This document shows, piece by piece, positions 1 to 7,530 of a stretch of DNA of 64,000 nt. Positions within the stretch are counted from its first letter, which is position 1. Each line of letters starts with the position of its first letter. A model generated the notes under the pieces. The model ran no database searches and had not been told where the DNA came from. It saw only the letters and a list, made by a program, of their open reading frames with translations. Made by a program: the position numbers and the translations under genes. Source of the DNA: Novosphingobium profundi (GTDB lineage Bacteria > Pseudomonadota > Alphaproteobacteria > Sphingomonadales > Sphingomonadaceae). The DNA lies in NCBI RefSeq assembly GCF_018491765.1, contig NZ_JABWCU010000011.1:1-64000 (forward strand), given 5' to 3'.

Positions 1-122
1 AAAACGGCACTTACGTCGACACCGGCCTCGACGAGGGTTCCTCGTTCAAGGTGCGTGAAAAGACCGCCAGCTTCTACGCCCAGCTCGACTTCGAGACCGC
101 GGCCATCGCGGTGCCGATCACG
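1..122 (+). pseudogene. TonB-dependent receptor fragment (internal piece)
   Basis: The frame beginning at base 3 reads NGTYVDTGLDEGSSFKVREK and continues TASFYAQLDFETAAIAVPIT. This resembles the region of Caulobacter/sphingomonad TonB receptors just before the usual GNVGVRYV strand. After about base 122 the similarity stops and the DNA becomes the reverse of an acetyltransferase gene. No start, signal peptide or C-terminal beta signal is present. The family call rests on a short motif only. The fragment could be a rearrangement remnant or one side of a misassembly. Confidence 0.4.
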
Positions 123-286
123 CGCGTATGTTCGAGCGCTACCAGGAACAGCTCGCGTTGCACGGCGAGCTTGGCGGGAATGGCGACTTCGGCGCGGTTG
201 TGCGCGGGATCTTCGGGAAACACGGTTTCCCACAGAAGCCGGACGCCTTCGAAATGCGTATCGAGATAGGGGACGATCTGAACCAT
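74..286 (-). pseudogene. Truncated GNAT-family N-acetyltransferase
   Basis: This 70-residue frame starts MVQIVPYLDTHFEGVRLLWE and runs to RVIGTAMA. That is the N-terminal half of a GNAT domain of the YpeA type, in which GTxMAG normally leads into the acetyl-CoA-binding loop. Here the match stops after GTAMA, and seven unrelated codons follow before a TAG. GNAT proteins are usually about 140-160 residues, so the acetyl-CoA-binding half is missing. The break coincides with the end of the TonB-receptor fragment on the other strand. The protein would probably be inactive if made. Confidence 0.5.
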
Positions 287-349
287 CGCGCCAGTTAAAC
301 GGGCGCGGCCGGGCCGGGCAAGCCCCGCCCGGCGGCGCGGCAGTGGCGT

Positions 350-1423
350 TCAGGCCGCGACCGTTTCGTCCTGCGCTTCGGCCGCTTCGACGGCCGCGCG
401 GATGGCGCGCAGGAACTGGTCGGTCGCGCGTTCCCACGAATAGAGGCTGCCGAGCGTGGCGGCGTCCTCGCGCGGGATGGCGAGCGCGCCTTCGATCGCT
501 TTTTCAAGGTCCGCATCGATGACCCCGGCGGGGCAAACGACGGGAAGGTCGACCCCGCAGCCCTCGGCGCCCAGAATGTCGATCGGGCCGGTCACCGAAA
601 AGGCCGCGACCGGTACGCCGCTGGCCAGCGCCTCGATCACCACGAGCCCGAAGGTGTCGGTCAGGCTGGGAAAGACGAAGCAATCGGCTGTGCGGTAGGC
701 GCTTGCAAGCTCCTCTCCGCGCATCGCGCCCAGGAAATGCACGTGCGGATAGCGCCGCTTCAGGCTCTCGAGCGCGGGCCCTTCGCCGATCACCACCTTG
801 CTGCCGGGCACGTTCGCCTCGAGGAAGGCCTCGAGGTTCTTTTCGGGCGCCACGCGCCCGACGTTGAGCAGGACCGGGCCGGGCAGCGCGGCGAGCGCAC
901 GGTGGCGTGGACCATCGGGGCGAAACAGCGTATGGTCGATGCCCCGGCTCCAGGGCAGGGTATGACGGATGCCGCGGCCGGCAAGTTCGTCGGCGAGGCT
1001 GCGGGTGGAGACCAGAACCGCGCTCGACTGCGCGTGGAAGCGCTGCATGATCGGCCAGAAGCGCTCGGCACTGATGCCGGTGCGCACCGCGGCGTATTCG
1101 GGAAAGCGGGTGTGGAAGGCACTGGTGAAGGGAACCCCGCGCGAGAGGCACCAGCCACGCGCGGCCCAGCCGATCGGTCCCTCGGTGGCAATGTGGACGA
1201 GCTGCGGCCGGGCCCGATCGAGGGCGCGCCGCACGCCGAAGCGCGGCGCCATGGCCAGGCGGATTTCCGCATAGCCGGGCATGGGCACGGTGAAGAAGCC
1301 TTCGGGGGTCACCGTCTCGACCTCATGGCCGCGCCGGGTCAATTCCTCGAGGGTGGCGCAAAGCGAGCGGACGACGCCGTTGACTTGCGGGAGCCAGGCG
1401 TCGGTCGCGAGAGCAAGCTTCAT
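350..1423 (-). CDS. agt: Glycosyltransferase family 4, probable diacylglycerol glycosyltransferase (Agt-like)
   Basis: This 357-residue cytosolic or peripheral GT-B enzyme has an N-terminal acceptor domain opening MKLALATDAWLPQVNGVVRS. The C-terminal nucleotide-sugar domain contains GEGPALESL, FPSLTDTFGLVVIEAL and SGVPVAAF, the donor-binding region of GT4 enzymes. It overlaps the upstream metallophosphoesterase by four bases (1420-1423), so the two are co-translated. In several alphaproteobacteria this pair is PlcP-Agt: PlcP makes diacylglycerol from phospholipid and Agt glycosylates it, replacing phospholipid with glycolipid under phosphate limitation. The family is clear. The Agt role is inferred from the neighbour and from a PHO-box-like site upstream of the operon. 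A mannosyl- or sulfoquinovosyl-type GT4 is the alternative. Confidence 0.72.
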   Translation of the reverse strand: MKLALATDAWLPQVNGVVRSLCATLEELTRRGHEVETVTPEGFFTVPMPGYAEIRLAMAPRFGVRRALDRARPQLVHIATEGPIGWAARGWCLSRGVPFTSAFHTRFPEYAAVRTGISAERFWPIMQRFHAQSSAVLVSTRSLADELAGRGIRHTLPWSRGIDHTLFRPDGPRHRALAALPGPVLLNVGRVAPEKNLEAFLEANVPGSKVVIGEGPALESLKRRYPHVHFLGAMRGEELASAYRTADCFVFPSLTDTFGLVVIEALASGVPVAAFSVTGPIDILGAEGCGVDLPVVCPAGVIDADLEKAIEGALAIPREDAATLGSLYSWERATDQFLRAIRAAVEAAEAQDETVAA

Positions 1424-2346
1424 GCCAGCGCCCCCGTCGGGCGCGAGGGGACGGGCACGCCCGACGGGGGAGAGGCGGCCTCCGGGGCCGTTCCGGTCGC
1501 GGTGCCGGCGGCGGTGTGGCCGCCGGTCTCGGCAACCCAGTCGAGGATCGATAGGGTACCGGTGAAATCCTCGACGAGCGCGGTGCAGCTCTCCACCCAG
1601 TCGCCGTCGTTGTAGTAGGTGATCCCGCCGAATTCACGGATCTCGGCGCAGTGGATGTGCCCGCAGACCACCCCGTCGAAGCCGCGCGCGGTGGCTTCGG
1701 CCGCAACCGCTTCCTCGAAGCTGCAGATATAGGCGACCGCGTTCTTCACGCGCTTCTTCATGTAGGCCGAGAGCGACCAGTAGGGCATCTTGAGCTTGCG
1801 GCGAACGAGGTTGAAGACGATGTTCGCGCGCAGCAGCAGTCCGTAGGCCTGATCGCCGAGGTAGGCGAGCCACTTGTGGTAGAGCACCACGCCGTCATAG
1901 GCATCGCCGTGGGTGACCAGGAGGCGGCGCCCGTCGCGCGTCTCGTGGACCGCTTCCGTCACCAGTTCGACCCCGCCGAAGGTGAGCCCGGCGTAGTCGC
2001 GCAGCATCTCGTCGTGGTTGCCCGCGATGAACACCACGCGCGTGCCCCGGTGCGCCATCTTGAGGATGCGGCGGATCACTTCGTTGTGCGCGTCGGGCCA
2101 GTACCAGTTCTTGCGCAGGCGCCAGCCGTCGACGATGTCGCCCACCAGATAGAGCGTACGGCACTCGACCGAACGCAGGAAGTCGACCAGCATGTCGGCG
2201 TTGCAGCCGCGCGTTCCCAGGTGAACGTCCGAAATCCAGATCGTCTGGTATTTGCGCTTGGGACGAAACCCCTTGGGATCGGGAAGGTCCAGCCATTCGG
2301 GAATGCGCCCGAGGGTCTCGAAAAGTGCGTCCACGTCCTTGGCCAT
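1420..2346 (-). CDS. plcP: Metallophosphoesterase, probable PlcP-type phospholipase C
   Basis: This 308-residue calcineurin-like phosphoesterase shows all the metal-binding blocks: SDVHLGT (D40, H42), GDIVDGW (D70), GNHDE (N110, H111), THGDAYD (H146) and GHIHC (H230, H232). The blocks KNAVAYICSFEEAVAAEA and YYNDGDWVESCTALVE match what I recall of rhizobial PlcP, which hydrolyses phosphatidylcholine/phosphatidylethanolamine to diacylglycerol during phosphate starvation. Many such proteins are labelled LpxH-like UDP-diacylglucosamine hydrolases, which remains the alternative. A GGGAGG ribosome-binding site precedes ATG 2346. The glycosyltransferase follows with a four-base overlap. The poorly conserved C-terminal 40 residues are Pro/Ala/Thr rich. 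Confidence 0.75.
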   Translation of the reverse strand: MAKDVDALFETLGRIPEWLDLPDPKGFRPKRKYQTIWISDVHLGTRGCNADMLVDFLRSVECRTLYLVGDIVDGWRLRKNWYWPDAHNEVIRRILKMAHRGTRVVFIAGNHDEMLRDYAGLTFGGVELVTEAVHETRDGRRLLVTHGDAYDGVVLYHKWLAYLGDQAYGLLLRANIVFNLVRRKLKMPYWSLSAYMKKRVKNAVAYICSFEEAVAAEATARGFDGVVCGHIHCAEIREFGGITYYNDGDWVESCTALVEDFTGTLSILDWVAETGGHTAAGTATGTAPEAASPPSGVPVPSRPTGALA

Positions 2347-2418
2347 CGATGGCCTCCCGGTTGCTCCAGCGTGTGTGCATCTCTTGCCAGCGCGACGTGG
2401 CGTGGACGTGACGTTTGC

Positions 2419-2436
2419 AGGGCAGTTCTGTGACAG
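2419..2436 (-). promoter_or_regulatory. PHO-box-like site upstream of plcP-agt
   Basis: Read on the minus strand the site is CTGTCAC-AGAA-CTGCCCT, two 7-mers with an 11-base period as in PhoB operators (consensus CTGTCAT-N4-CTGTCAC). It lies 73 bases upstream of the plcP start. The first half is near perfect and the second matches four of seven positions. Confidence 0.5.
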
Positions 2437-2488
2437 TTGCAGAGGGCGTGCGGGGCTGGCCCGCAGAATTCACGCCAAGGTCGCCATT

Positions 2489-2506
2489 CTGTCACCTGTC
2501 CGTCAT
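2489..2506 (+). promoter_or_regulatory. PHO-box-like site upstream of the PhoB-like regulator
   Basis: The plus strand reads CTGTCAC-CTGT-CCGTCAT, two near-consensus 7-mers with a 4-base spacer. It ends 45 bases before the response regulator ATG at 2552. With the opposite-strand box at 2419-2436 it gives the plcP/regulator divergent region one site per direction. Confidence 0.55.
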
Positions 2507-2551
2507 ACTTCGTCTGCAAGTACCCGCCGTACCTGAGCCGAAAGGGGGGCA

Positions 2552-3226
2552 ATGCGGCGTATCGATATCCTGTTGGCCAGTGATCTTGCAGGGGGCTACA
2601 TGCCCTTCCGTCATGATGATCTCGACGTCGCGTTGCATCGCTGGACGGACTTTTGCGAGCTTCCCCTGATCGAGGGGGCGCTGTGGATCTTCGTGGACTG
2701 GGTCCTGCCCGAGATGTCCGGGCTCGAACTGTGCCGCCGCTTGCGCGCCGACACGCTGACGGCGCACGCGCATGTCACGATGGTGCTCGAAGAGGACAAT
2801 GTCGATGACCGCAAGCGCGCGTTGCGCATGGGGGCGGACGACTATCTGGTGGGTCCGCTCACGCGCACCGCATTGCTTGACCGGGTCCTGGGCGCCAGCA
2901 TCACCGACCATGACGCCACCGGCATCCGCACCTTGATGCAAGGCGAGTTGACGGTCGACGTCGCGGCGTTCCAGGCGCGCTGGCAGGGCAAGCCGATTCC
3001 GCTCATGCCCAACGAATTGCGTCTCCTGCGCTATTTCATCGAGCATCCGGGCCGCGTGTTCACACGCGGCCAGCTGATCGCTGCGCTGGGCAAGCAGGAA
3101 CCCCCGGTCGACGAGCGAACCGTCGACGTGTGGATCGGGCGCCTGCGCCGCGCGCTCAAGAACGCGGGCGCGGGCAACCCGCTGCGCACGGTGCGTTCGC
3201 TCGGCTACGTATTCGACGCGGCCTGA
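2552..3226 (+). CDS. PhoB-like OmpR-family response regulator with degenerate receiver
   Basis: This 224-residue protein has a receiver-like domain (about 3-115) and a C-terminal winged helix (about 128-222). The DNA-binding part has PNELRLLRYF, GRVFTRGQLI and VDERTVDVWIGRLRRALKN, very close to PhoB. The receiver keeps a candidate phospho-acceptor in FVDWVLPEMSG (D49). It lacks the usual acidic pair near the N-terminus (it reads IDILLASDL), the switch Thr is a Leu in VTMVLEE, and the invariant Lys is Gly in DDYLVGP (G101). It may therefore act without normal phosphorylation. No histidine kinase lies nearby. A PHO-box-like site sits just upstream, suggesting control by PhoB or autoregulation. 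Confidence 0.85.
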   Translation: MRRIDILLASDLAGGYMPFRHDDLDVALHRWTDFCELPLIEGALWIFVDWVLPEMSGLELCRRLRADTLTAHAHVTMVLEEDNVDDRKRALRMGADDYLVGPLTRTALLDRVLGASITDHDATGIRTLMQGELTVDVAAFQARWQGKPIPLMPNELRLLRYFIEHPGRVFTRGQLIAALGKQEPPVDERTVDVWIGRLRRALKNAGAGNPLRTVRSLGYVFDAA

Positions 3227-3233
3227 ACCGCGT

Positions 3234-3698
3234 TCAGACCGCGCCCTGGGCGTGCTCGCCCATTTCGGCGGGATCGAGCGGCTTGCCGGTCAGGAGCTTG
3301 TAAGCCTGCTTGAGCCCCATGTCCGCGGTCCAGACTTCACCGTCGGCAATGTCGAAGCGCAGCATGAGGACCGATGGGTCGGTCTTGCCACGGGGGAACC
3401 AGGCTTCGATGGCGTTGTTCCAGAGCTTTTCGCGCTGGCGCGGGTCGGTATCCTCGCGGATGGTACCCGAAAGGCAGGCGAAGACGTCGTGCCCCTTGGT
3501 CATGACCTGGCCCATCGCCGGACCGCCGCCCGCGATCCGGTTGCCGCGCTTGGCGAAGAACCAGATCGCATGGGTCGCCTCCTTGTCGAGCATTGCGGTC
3601 ATCGGTTCGGAATGACCCGATGCGCCCTGCAGCCGCATCATGATGAAGGGGCTGGCGGCGAAGCTTTTCCAGAAGGTCTGCTGGACGTCCTTGTCCAT
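3234..3698 (-). CDS. Pyridoxamine 5'-phosphate oxidase-like general stress protein
   Basis: This 154-residue protein reads MDKDVQQTFWKSFAASPFIM and contains AIWFFAKRGNRIA and MLRFDIADGEVWTAD. These are typical of the Pyrid_ox_like / general stress protein 26 family of split-barrel flavin-binding proteins. Members are usually 150-170 residues and cytosolic. Their substrates are mostly unknown, and they are not the PdxH enzyme. The gene stands alone on the minus strand and converges on the response regulator with only seven bases between stops. A purine-rich GAGGAGAGACACC precedes the ATG. Confidence 0.75.
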   Translation of the reverse strand: MDKDVQQTFWKSFAASPFIMMRLQGASGHSEPMTAMLDKEATHAIWFFAKRGNRIAGGGPAMGQVMTKGHDVFACLSGTIREDTDPRQREKLWNNAIEAWFPRGKTDPSVLMLRFDIADGEVWTADMGLKQAYKLLTGKPLDPAEMGEHAQGAV

Positions 3699-3787
3699 GG
3701 TGTCTCTCCTCGTGTCGATGGTGTCTCATCCATCAACGCGAGGAGGGACGGGTCCGTTCCGGGTTCGCGCGAAGCAAGCGCGAAGGG

Positions 3788-4363
3788 TCAGCCGACGAGG
3801 CCGGCGGTCTGGACCAGCAGCCAGGCGCCGATGGCGATGAACAGCACGGCGGCGACGAGGTGCACCACGCGCATCGGCACGCGTTCGAGCAGCGCATTGC
3901 CGAGGAACACCGCCGGGGCGTTCGCCAGCATCATGCCCAGTGTCGTGCCGATCATCACCGGCACGACCGTCTCGAAGCGCGCGGCAAGCGCGATCGTGGC
4001 AATCTGTGTCTTGTCGCCCATCTCGACCAGGAAGAAGGCGATCACGGTGGTGATGAAGGGGCCGAAGCGCCCGGCCTTGGGTTCGTCGTCCTCCTCGAAC
4101 TTGTCGGGGATCAGTGTCCACAGGCCCATCACGATGAAGCTGGCGGCGACGAGATAGCGGAACCATTCGCCCTGCAGGAACGAGGCGGCCTGTTCGCCGA
4201 CGAGCGCGGCGAGGAAGTGGTTGGCGACCGTCGCGACGAAAATCCCGCCGACGATCGGCCAGGGCTTCTTGAAGCGCGTGGCGAGCAGGATCGCGAGCAG
4301 CTGGGTCTTGTCGCCGATCTCGGCGAGCGCGACCACGGCGGTGGAGGTGAGGAAGGCTTCCAA
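3788..4363 (-). CDS. TMEM165/GDT1 family manganese (or calcium) transporter
   Basis: I place the start at TTG 4363, preceded by GGAGA nine bases upstream, giving 191 residues beginning LEAFLTSTAVVALAEIGDKT (the initiator is Met). The family hallmark E-x-G-D-K-T/S occurs twice: AEIGDKTQLLAI near residue 15 and VEMGDKTQIATI in the second half. Each opens a three-helix repeat, giving a six-helix inner-membrane protein. GDT1 proteins export Mn2+ or exchange Ca2+/H+. A manganese riboswitch directly upstream points to Mn2+ efflux. The longer open frame upstream of TTG is riboswitch RNA and should not be translated. Confidence 0.85.
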   Translation of the reverse strand: MEAFLTSTAVVALAEIGDKTQLLAILLATRFKKPWPIVGGIFVATVANHFLAALVGEQAASFLQGEWFRYLVAASFIVMGLWTLIPDKFEEDDEPKAGRFGPFITTVIAFFLVEMGDKTQIATIALAARFETVVPVMIGTTLGMMLANAPAVFLGNALLERVPMRVVHLVAAVLFIAIGAWLLVQTAGLVG

Positions 4364-4391
4364 GCGGGTATCTCCGGGCCGGGCGGCAGTG

Positions 4392-4445
4392 CAAAAACGA
4401 AAAACGTCTACATCCCCCCGCCCGGCGAGGCGAGGTTGCAGACGT
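4392..4445 (-). terminator. Riboswitch-associated intrinsic terminator
   Basis: On the minus strand AGACG and a GC-rich stem (CCTCGCC, then CGGGCGGGG) close with GTAGACG and are followed by the U-rich tail TTTTTCGTTTTT. It lies between the aptamer and the TTG start of the GDT1 gene, so ligand binding could switch read-through. Confidence 0.65.
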
Positions 4446-4585
4446 CTTTGGTCTTGCCCGAAACCCCGCGCGGCCGATGGCCGGGCGGCAACTCCTATGC
4501 GCCATGGCCTCTCGGCCAAGTATGTTGACGACAGGGCCTGCACATGGATGCAGGCGGCTACTCCCCGAAGGACGTGCCGGTCCTC
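4440..4585 (-). ncRNA. yybP-ykoY manganese riboswitch
   Basis: Reading the minus strand from about 4585, the leader contains TTCGGGGAGTAGCCGCC, CGTCAACATACTTGGC and GGGCAAGACC in order. I recognise these as the conserved loops of the yybP-ykoY Mn2+-sensing aptamer found before mntP/alx-type genes. A terminator stem with a U-tract follows at 4392-4445 and then a GDT1-family transporter, so high Mn2+ should favour expression. The boundaries are approximate and I have not folded the RNA. The conserved blocks and downstream gene family make the call strong. Confidence 0.85.
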
Positions 4586-4622
4586 TACCGGGCCCGCGCT
4601 GCGCTGGCAAGCTCCCTCCTTG

Positions 4623-4659
4623 CAAAAAGAAGCCCAGTCGCATCGCTGCGACCGGGCTC
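4623..4659 (-). terminator. Rho-independent terminator of the TonB receptor operon
   Basis: On the minus strand AGCCCGGTCGCA, a short loop and TGCGACTGGGCT form a 12-base stem with one mismatch, followed by TCTTTTT. It lies about 55 bases after the receptor stop and separates that transcript from the riboswitch. Confidence 0.8.
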
Positions 4660-4712
4660 CAAGGGCACGTCGCGAGGGTGGGCCCTCGCGGCGTGTTCGC
4701 AAGATGGGTCGA

Positions 4713-7433
4713 TCAGAACTTGATCGAGGCCGAGGCCTTGAACAGGCGGCCCAGGTCGTAGGAGTTGAACTCCACCCGGCCGTCGTCGAACGTCTGGTAT
4801 TCCTTGTGCGACTGGCCGGTGAGGTTGCGGCCCTCGAGCTTGAGTTCGAGCTCGCTGTTGCCGATCATCACGCCCTGGCGCAGCACCACGTCGAGCGTGA
4901 AGCCGGGGTATTCGTAGATGTCGGGCTGGCGGATGCCGTCGCCGATGACGCCGCGGCTGGTCACGCGCTTGGAGGCGTAGTTCAGCATGATCGTCTGCTG
5001 CGAGAGGCTGTCGGTGTCCTCGAGGCTCAGCTGCAGGTTGACGATGTGCTTGGACTGGCCGGTAAGCGGCGCGCCGTCGGCGAAGTAGTCGGTGGCGGGC
5101 GAGGAGGTGACGTTGGTGCCCGAACCCAGCAGGACCACGTCGTCCGCGCCTACGCTCAGCTCCGACTGCGAGTAGGTGTAGTTGGCGTTGACGACGAACT
5201 GGCGGGTCTCGAAGAACTTGCCCATCTGGTAGAGGTCGAAGTGCTTCTCGAGCTCGAATTCGGCGCCATAGAGGTCCGCCGCCGGGGCGTTGGCGTAGCT
5301 CGTGTAGTAGCCGTTCGAGTAGTAGAGGAAGCTCTCGATCGGGTTCTCGATGTGCTTGTAGAACGCGCCGCCCGAGACGTGGTCGTCCTTGGCGAAGTAC
5401 CATTCGAGGCGACCCTCGACGTTGGTCAGCTTGCTGTCGATGAGCGCCGAGTTGCCCTGGTAGCTACGGTTCGATTCCGGGTCGTAGAACACCTGGTAGA
5501 CGAGTTCGCGGAACTGCGGGCGGGCGACCGTCTTGGAAGCGGCCACGCGCAGCTGCAGTTCGGGGTCGAACTGGTAGGTCAGCGTGACGGCCGGGAGCAG
5601 GTATTCGTTGGTGTCGCTGACGGTCGAGCCGGTGGCGGTGACCACCGGCTTGAGGATCGTCTGGAGCCTGGCCCATTCGTAGCGCAGGCCCGCATCGATC
5701 GAGAGCGCGTCGGTGATCTGGCCGTCGACCTTGCCGTAGTAGGCGTGGTTGAGCAGGCGGGCCTGGAAGGCGCCGTACGCCGCGTTCACGTCGCGCAGCT
5801 CGAGGTCGTAGTCGACCCCGGTGTCCGAGCTGGCGAGATACCACATGCCCGGCTGGAGCAGCACGTCGAGCCGCAGCAGGCCGAGGTCGGCGATGGTCTG
5901 GCTGTCGCCCTGGGCGTAGACGTCGAATTCACGCTGCATGTTCGAGCGCGAATTGAGCTGGAAGGCGTAGCCGGTGGTTGCGCTCCAGCTGGTTGAGAAG
6001 CTGTGCGTGACGTCGGCGCCGGCCGACCACACGTTCTCGTTCAGGCGCGAGAAGGTGATCGTGGTGGGCGAGGTGCCGCTGTTCGAGCCGAGGTAGTTGA
6101 CGTAGTTGTCGCCGGTGGTGGTGCCATCGTTGAGGCGCACGTATTCGGCGTTGATTTCATAAGGTGCGAGGCGCTTGGAGTTGGCATAGCCCGCCCGCAC
6201 GCTGATCGTGGTGTTGTCCTCGGGCTTGAACTCGCCGGCGATCTGGGAGTCGATCAGCTGGCGTTCGTACCAGCCGGTGTGCTGCTCCATGTAATCGTAG
6301 TTGGCGTTCTGCGAGGGCTTCTTGCCCGAGGTGAGAACGGTGTTCTTGTCGGTGTCGTGGATGTAGACGTTGGTCCAGCGGATCGAGTTGTCACCCCATT
6401 CGAGGCCGAGGCCGAACAGCCCGTTGACGACGACGCGATTGTCGGTCTGCACCGCGGTGTTGTCGTCGAGGAGCTGGTCCTCGGCGGCGGTCAGGCCCTG
6501 CGTCGACTGGCGCTTGGCCATGCGGGTCTGGGTGGTGTTGGAGTAGCCTCCCGCCGCGATCACGCCCAGCGTTGCGCCGCCAAGGTCGAACGAGGTGCCA
6601 AACGAGAGGTCGGCCGAGAAGTTCGGCTGGGTCTTGTTGATCTTCTGGATCACCGAATTGCGCGGGGTGAACAGCACCGCGCCGATGTCGTTGGCCTGTT
6701 CGCTGGTCGCGTCGAGCGCCTCGTTGCTCTTGAACAGTGCGCGCAGGTCATAGGGCACGCGGCGCAACCCGTTGTCGTAGCCGGTCCAGTCGGTCTTCGA
6801 GCCGTAGTAGCCGTAGCTCAGCTGGTTGGTGGTCTCGGTGTCCCAGCCGATGCCGCCGCCGACGGTGAGGAAGGTTTCCTCGGGCACGGCTTCGGTGGTG
6901 AGGTTGATCACGCCGCCGCCGAATTCGCCCGGGAAATTGACCGAATAGGTCTTCTGCACCAGCGATGAGGCGACGATGCTGGTGGGGAACAGGTCGAGGG
7001 GGACGACGCGCTTGAGCGGTTCGGGGCTAGGCAGCGGCGAGCCGTTGAGCAGCGCCAGCGAATAGCGATCGCCCAGGCCGCGCACGTAGACATAGCCGTT
7101 GCCCACCACCGAAAGACCGGTGACGTGGCCCAGCGCGCCCGCGATGTCACCTTCGCCCGTGCGCGCGATGTCCTCGCTCGAGAGGACCGAGACGACTTCG
7201 GGCGCGGCGCGCTCGATGTTGACCGTGCGACGGCCGGTGACGACGATCGCGCCGCCCGGGATCGATACGTCGGGCGCCTGCGCGTCGTTGTCCTGCGCTT
7301 CGGGTTCGGCGTCGCTTGCGGCTGTCGTCGATGTCGCGGGATCGGTGGTGGTATCGCTTTCCTGCGCGTGGACGATGCCGGGTGTCAGCACCGTGGACAT
7401 GAGCAGGAACGGGACAAGCCGCAGCTTGGTCAT
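4713..7433 (-). CDS. TonB-dependent outer-membrane receptor
   Basis: This 906-residue protein has a signal peptide (MTKLRLVPFLLMSTVLTPGI, then VHA before QES) and an acidic low-complexity linker (about 25-60). The plug domain contains IVVTGRR, VSVLSSEDIARTGEGDIAGAL and GLGDRYSLALLNGSPLPSPEP. A 22-strand barrel follows, ending in aromatic FKASASIKF, the usual outer-membrane C-terminus. It lies 97 bases downstream of a surface lipoprotein on the same strand, with a hairpin between them. Such receptors import large scarce substrates using the TonB-ExbBD system. The substrate cannot be read from sequence. PHO-box-like sites before the lipoprotein suggest a phosphorus-containing compound. The barrel lacks the N-terminal extension of transducing receptors. 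Confidence 0.9.
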   Translation of the reverse strand: MTKLRLVPFLLMSTVLTPGIVHAQESDTTTDPATSTTAASDAEPEAQDNDAQAPDVSIPGGAIVVTGRRTVNIERAAPEVVSVLSSEDIARTGEGDIAGALGHVTGLSVVGNGYVYVRGLGDRYSLALLNGSPLPSPEPLKRVVPLDLFPTSIVASSLVQKTYSVNFPGEFGGGVINLTTEAVPEETFLTVGGGIGWDTETTNQLSYGYYGSKTDWTGYDNGLRRVPYDLRALFKSNEALDATSEQANDIGAVLFTPRNSVIQKINKTQPNFSADLSFGTSFDLGGATLGVIAAGGYSNTTQTRMAKRQSTQGLTAAEDQLLDDNTAVQTDNRVVVNGLFGLGLEWGDNSIRWTNVYIHDTDKNTVLTSGKKPSQNANYDYMEQHTGWYERQLIDSQIAGEFKPEDNTTISVRAGYANSKRLAPYEINAEYVRLNDGTTTGDNYVNYLGSNSGTSPTTITFSRLNENVWSAGADVTHSFSTSWSATTGYAFQLNSRSNMQREFDVYAQGDSQTIADLGLLRLDVLLQPGMWYLASSDTGVDYDLELRDVNAAYGAFQARLLNHAYYGKVDGQITDALSIDAGLRYEWARLQTILKPVVTATGSTVSDTNEYLLPAVTLTYQFDPELQLRVAASKTVARPQFRELVYQVFYDPESNRSYQGNSALIDSKLTNVEGRLEWYFAKDDHVSGGAFYKHIENPIESFLYYSNGYYTSYANAPAADLYGAEFELEKHFDLYQMGKFFETRQFVVNANYTYSQSELSVGADDVVLLGSGTNVTSSPATDYFADGAPLTGQSKHIVNLQLSLEDTDSLSQQTIMLNYASKRVTSRGVIGDGIRQPDIYEYPGFTLDVVLRQGVMIGNSELELKLEGRNLTGQSHKEYQTFDDGRVEFNSYDLGRLFKASASIKF

Positions 7434-7475
7434 GAAATTATCCCCCTGGGAATCGCTTGGATGGGCAGGCCGTGC

Positions 7476-7508
7476 AAGAAAGGGGCAGCCACGTCGGGCC
7501 GCCCCTTC
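7476..7508 (-). terminator. Hairpin between lipoprotein and TonB receptor (partial terminator)
   Basis: On the minus strand GGGGCGGC and GCTGCCCC flank a CCGACGTG loop and are followed by TTTCTT. The stem is strong but the U-tract is short. It may lower transcription of the receptor relative to the lipoprotein, or stabilise the upstream mRNA end. Confidence 0.5.
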
Positions 7509-7530
7509 CTGTGGTTCGCTGGGCGGCCGA

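Noticed and set aside
4364..4702. N-terminal extension of the GDT1 frame to 304 residues
   Set aside because: The extension is translated riboswitch and terminator sequence. TTG 4363 with GGAGA gives the correct family N-terminus.
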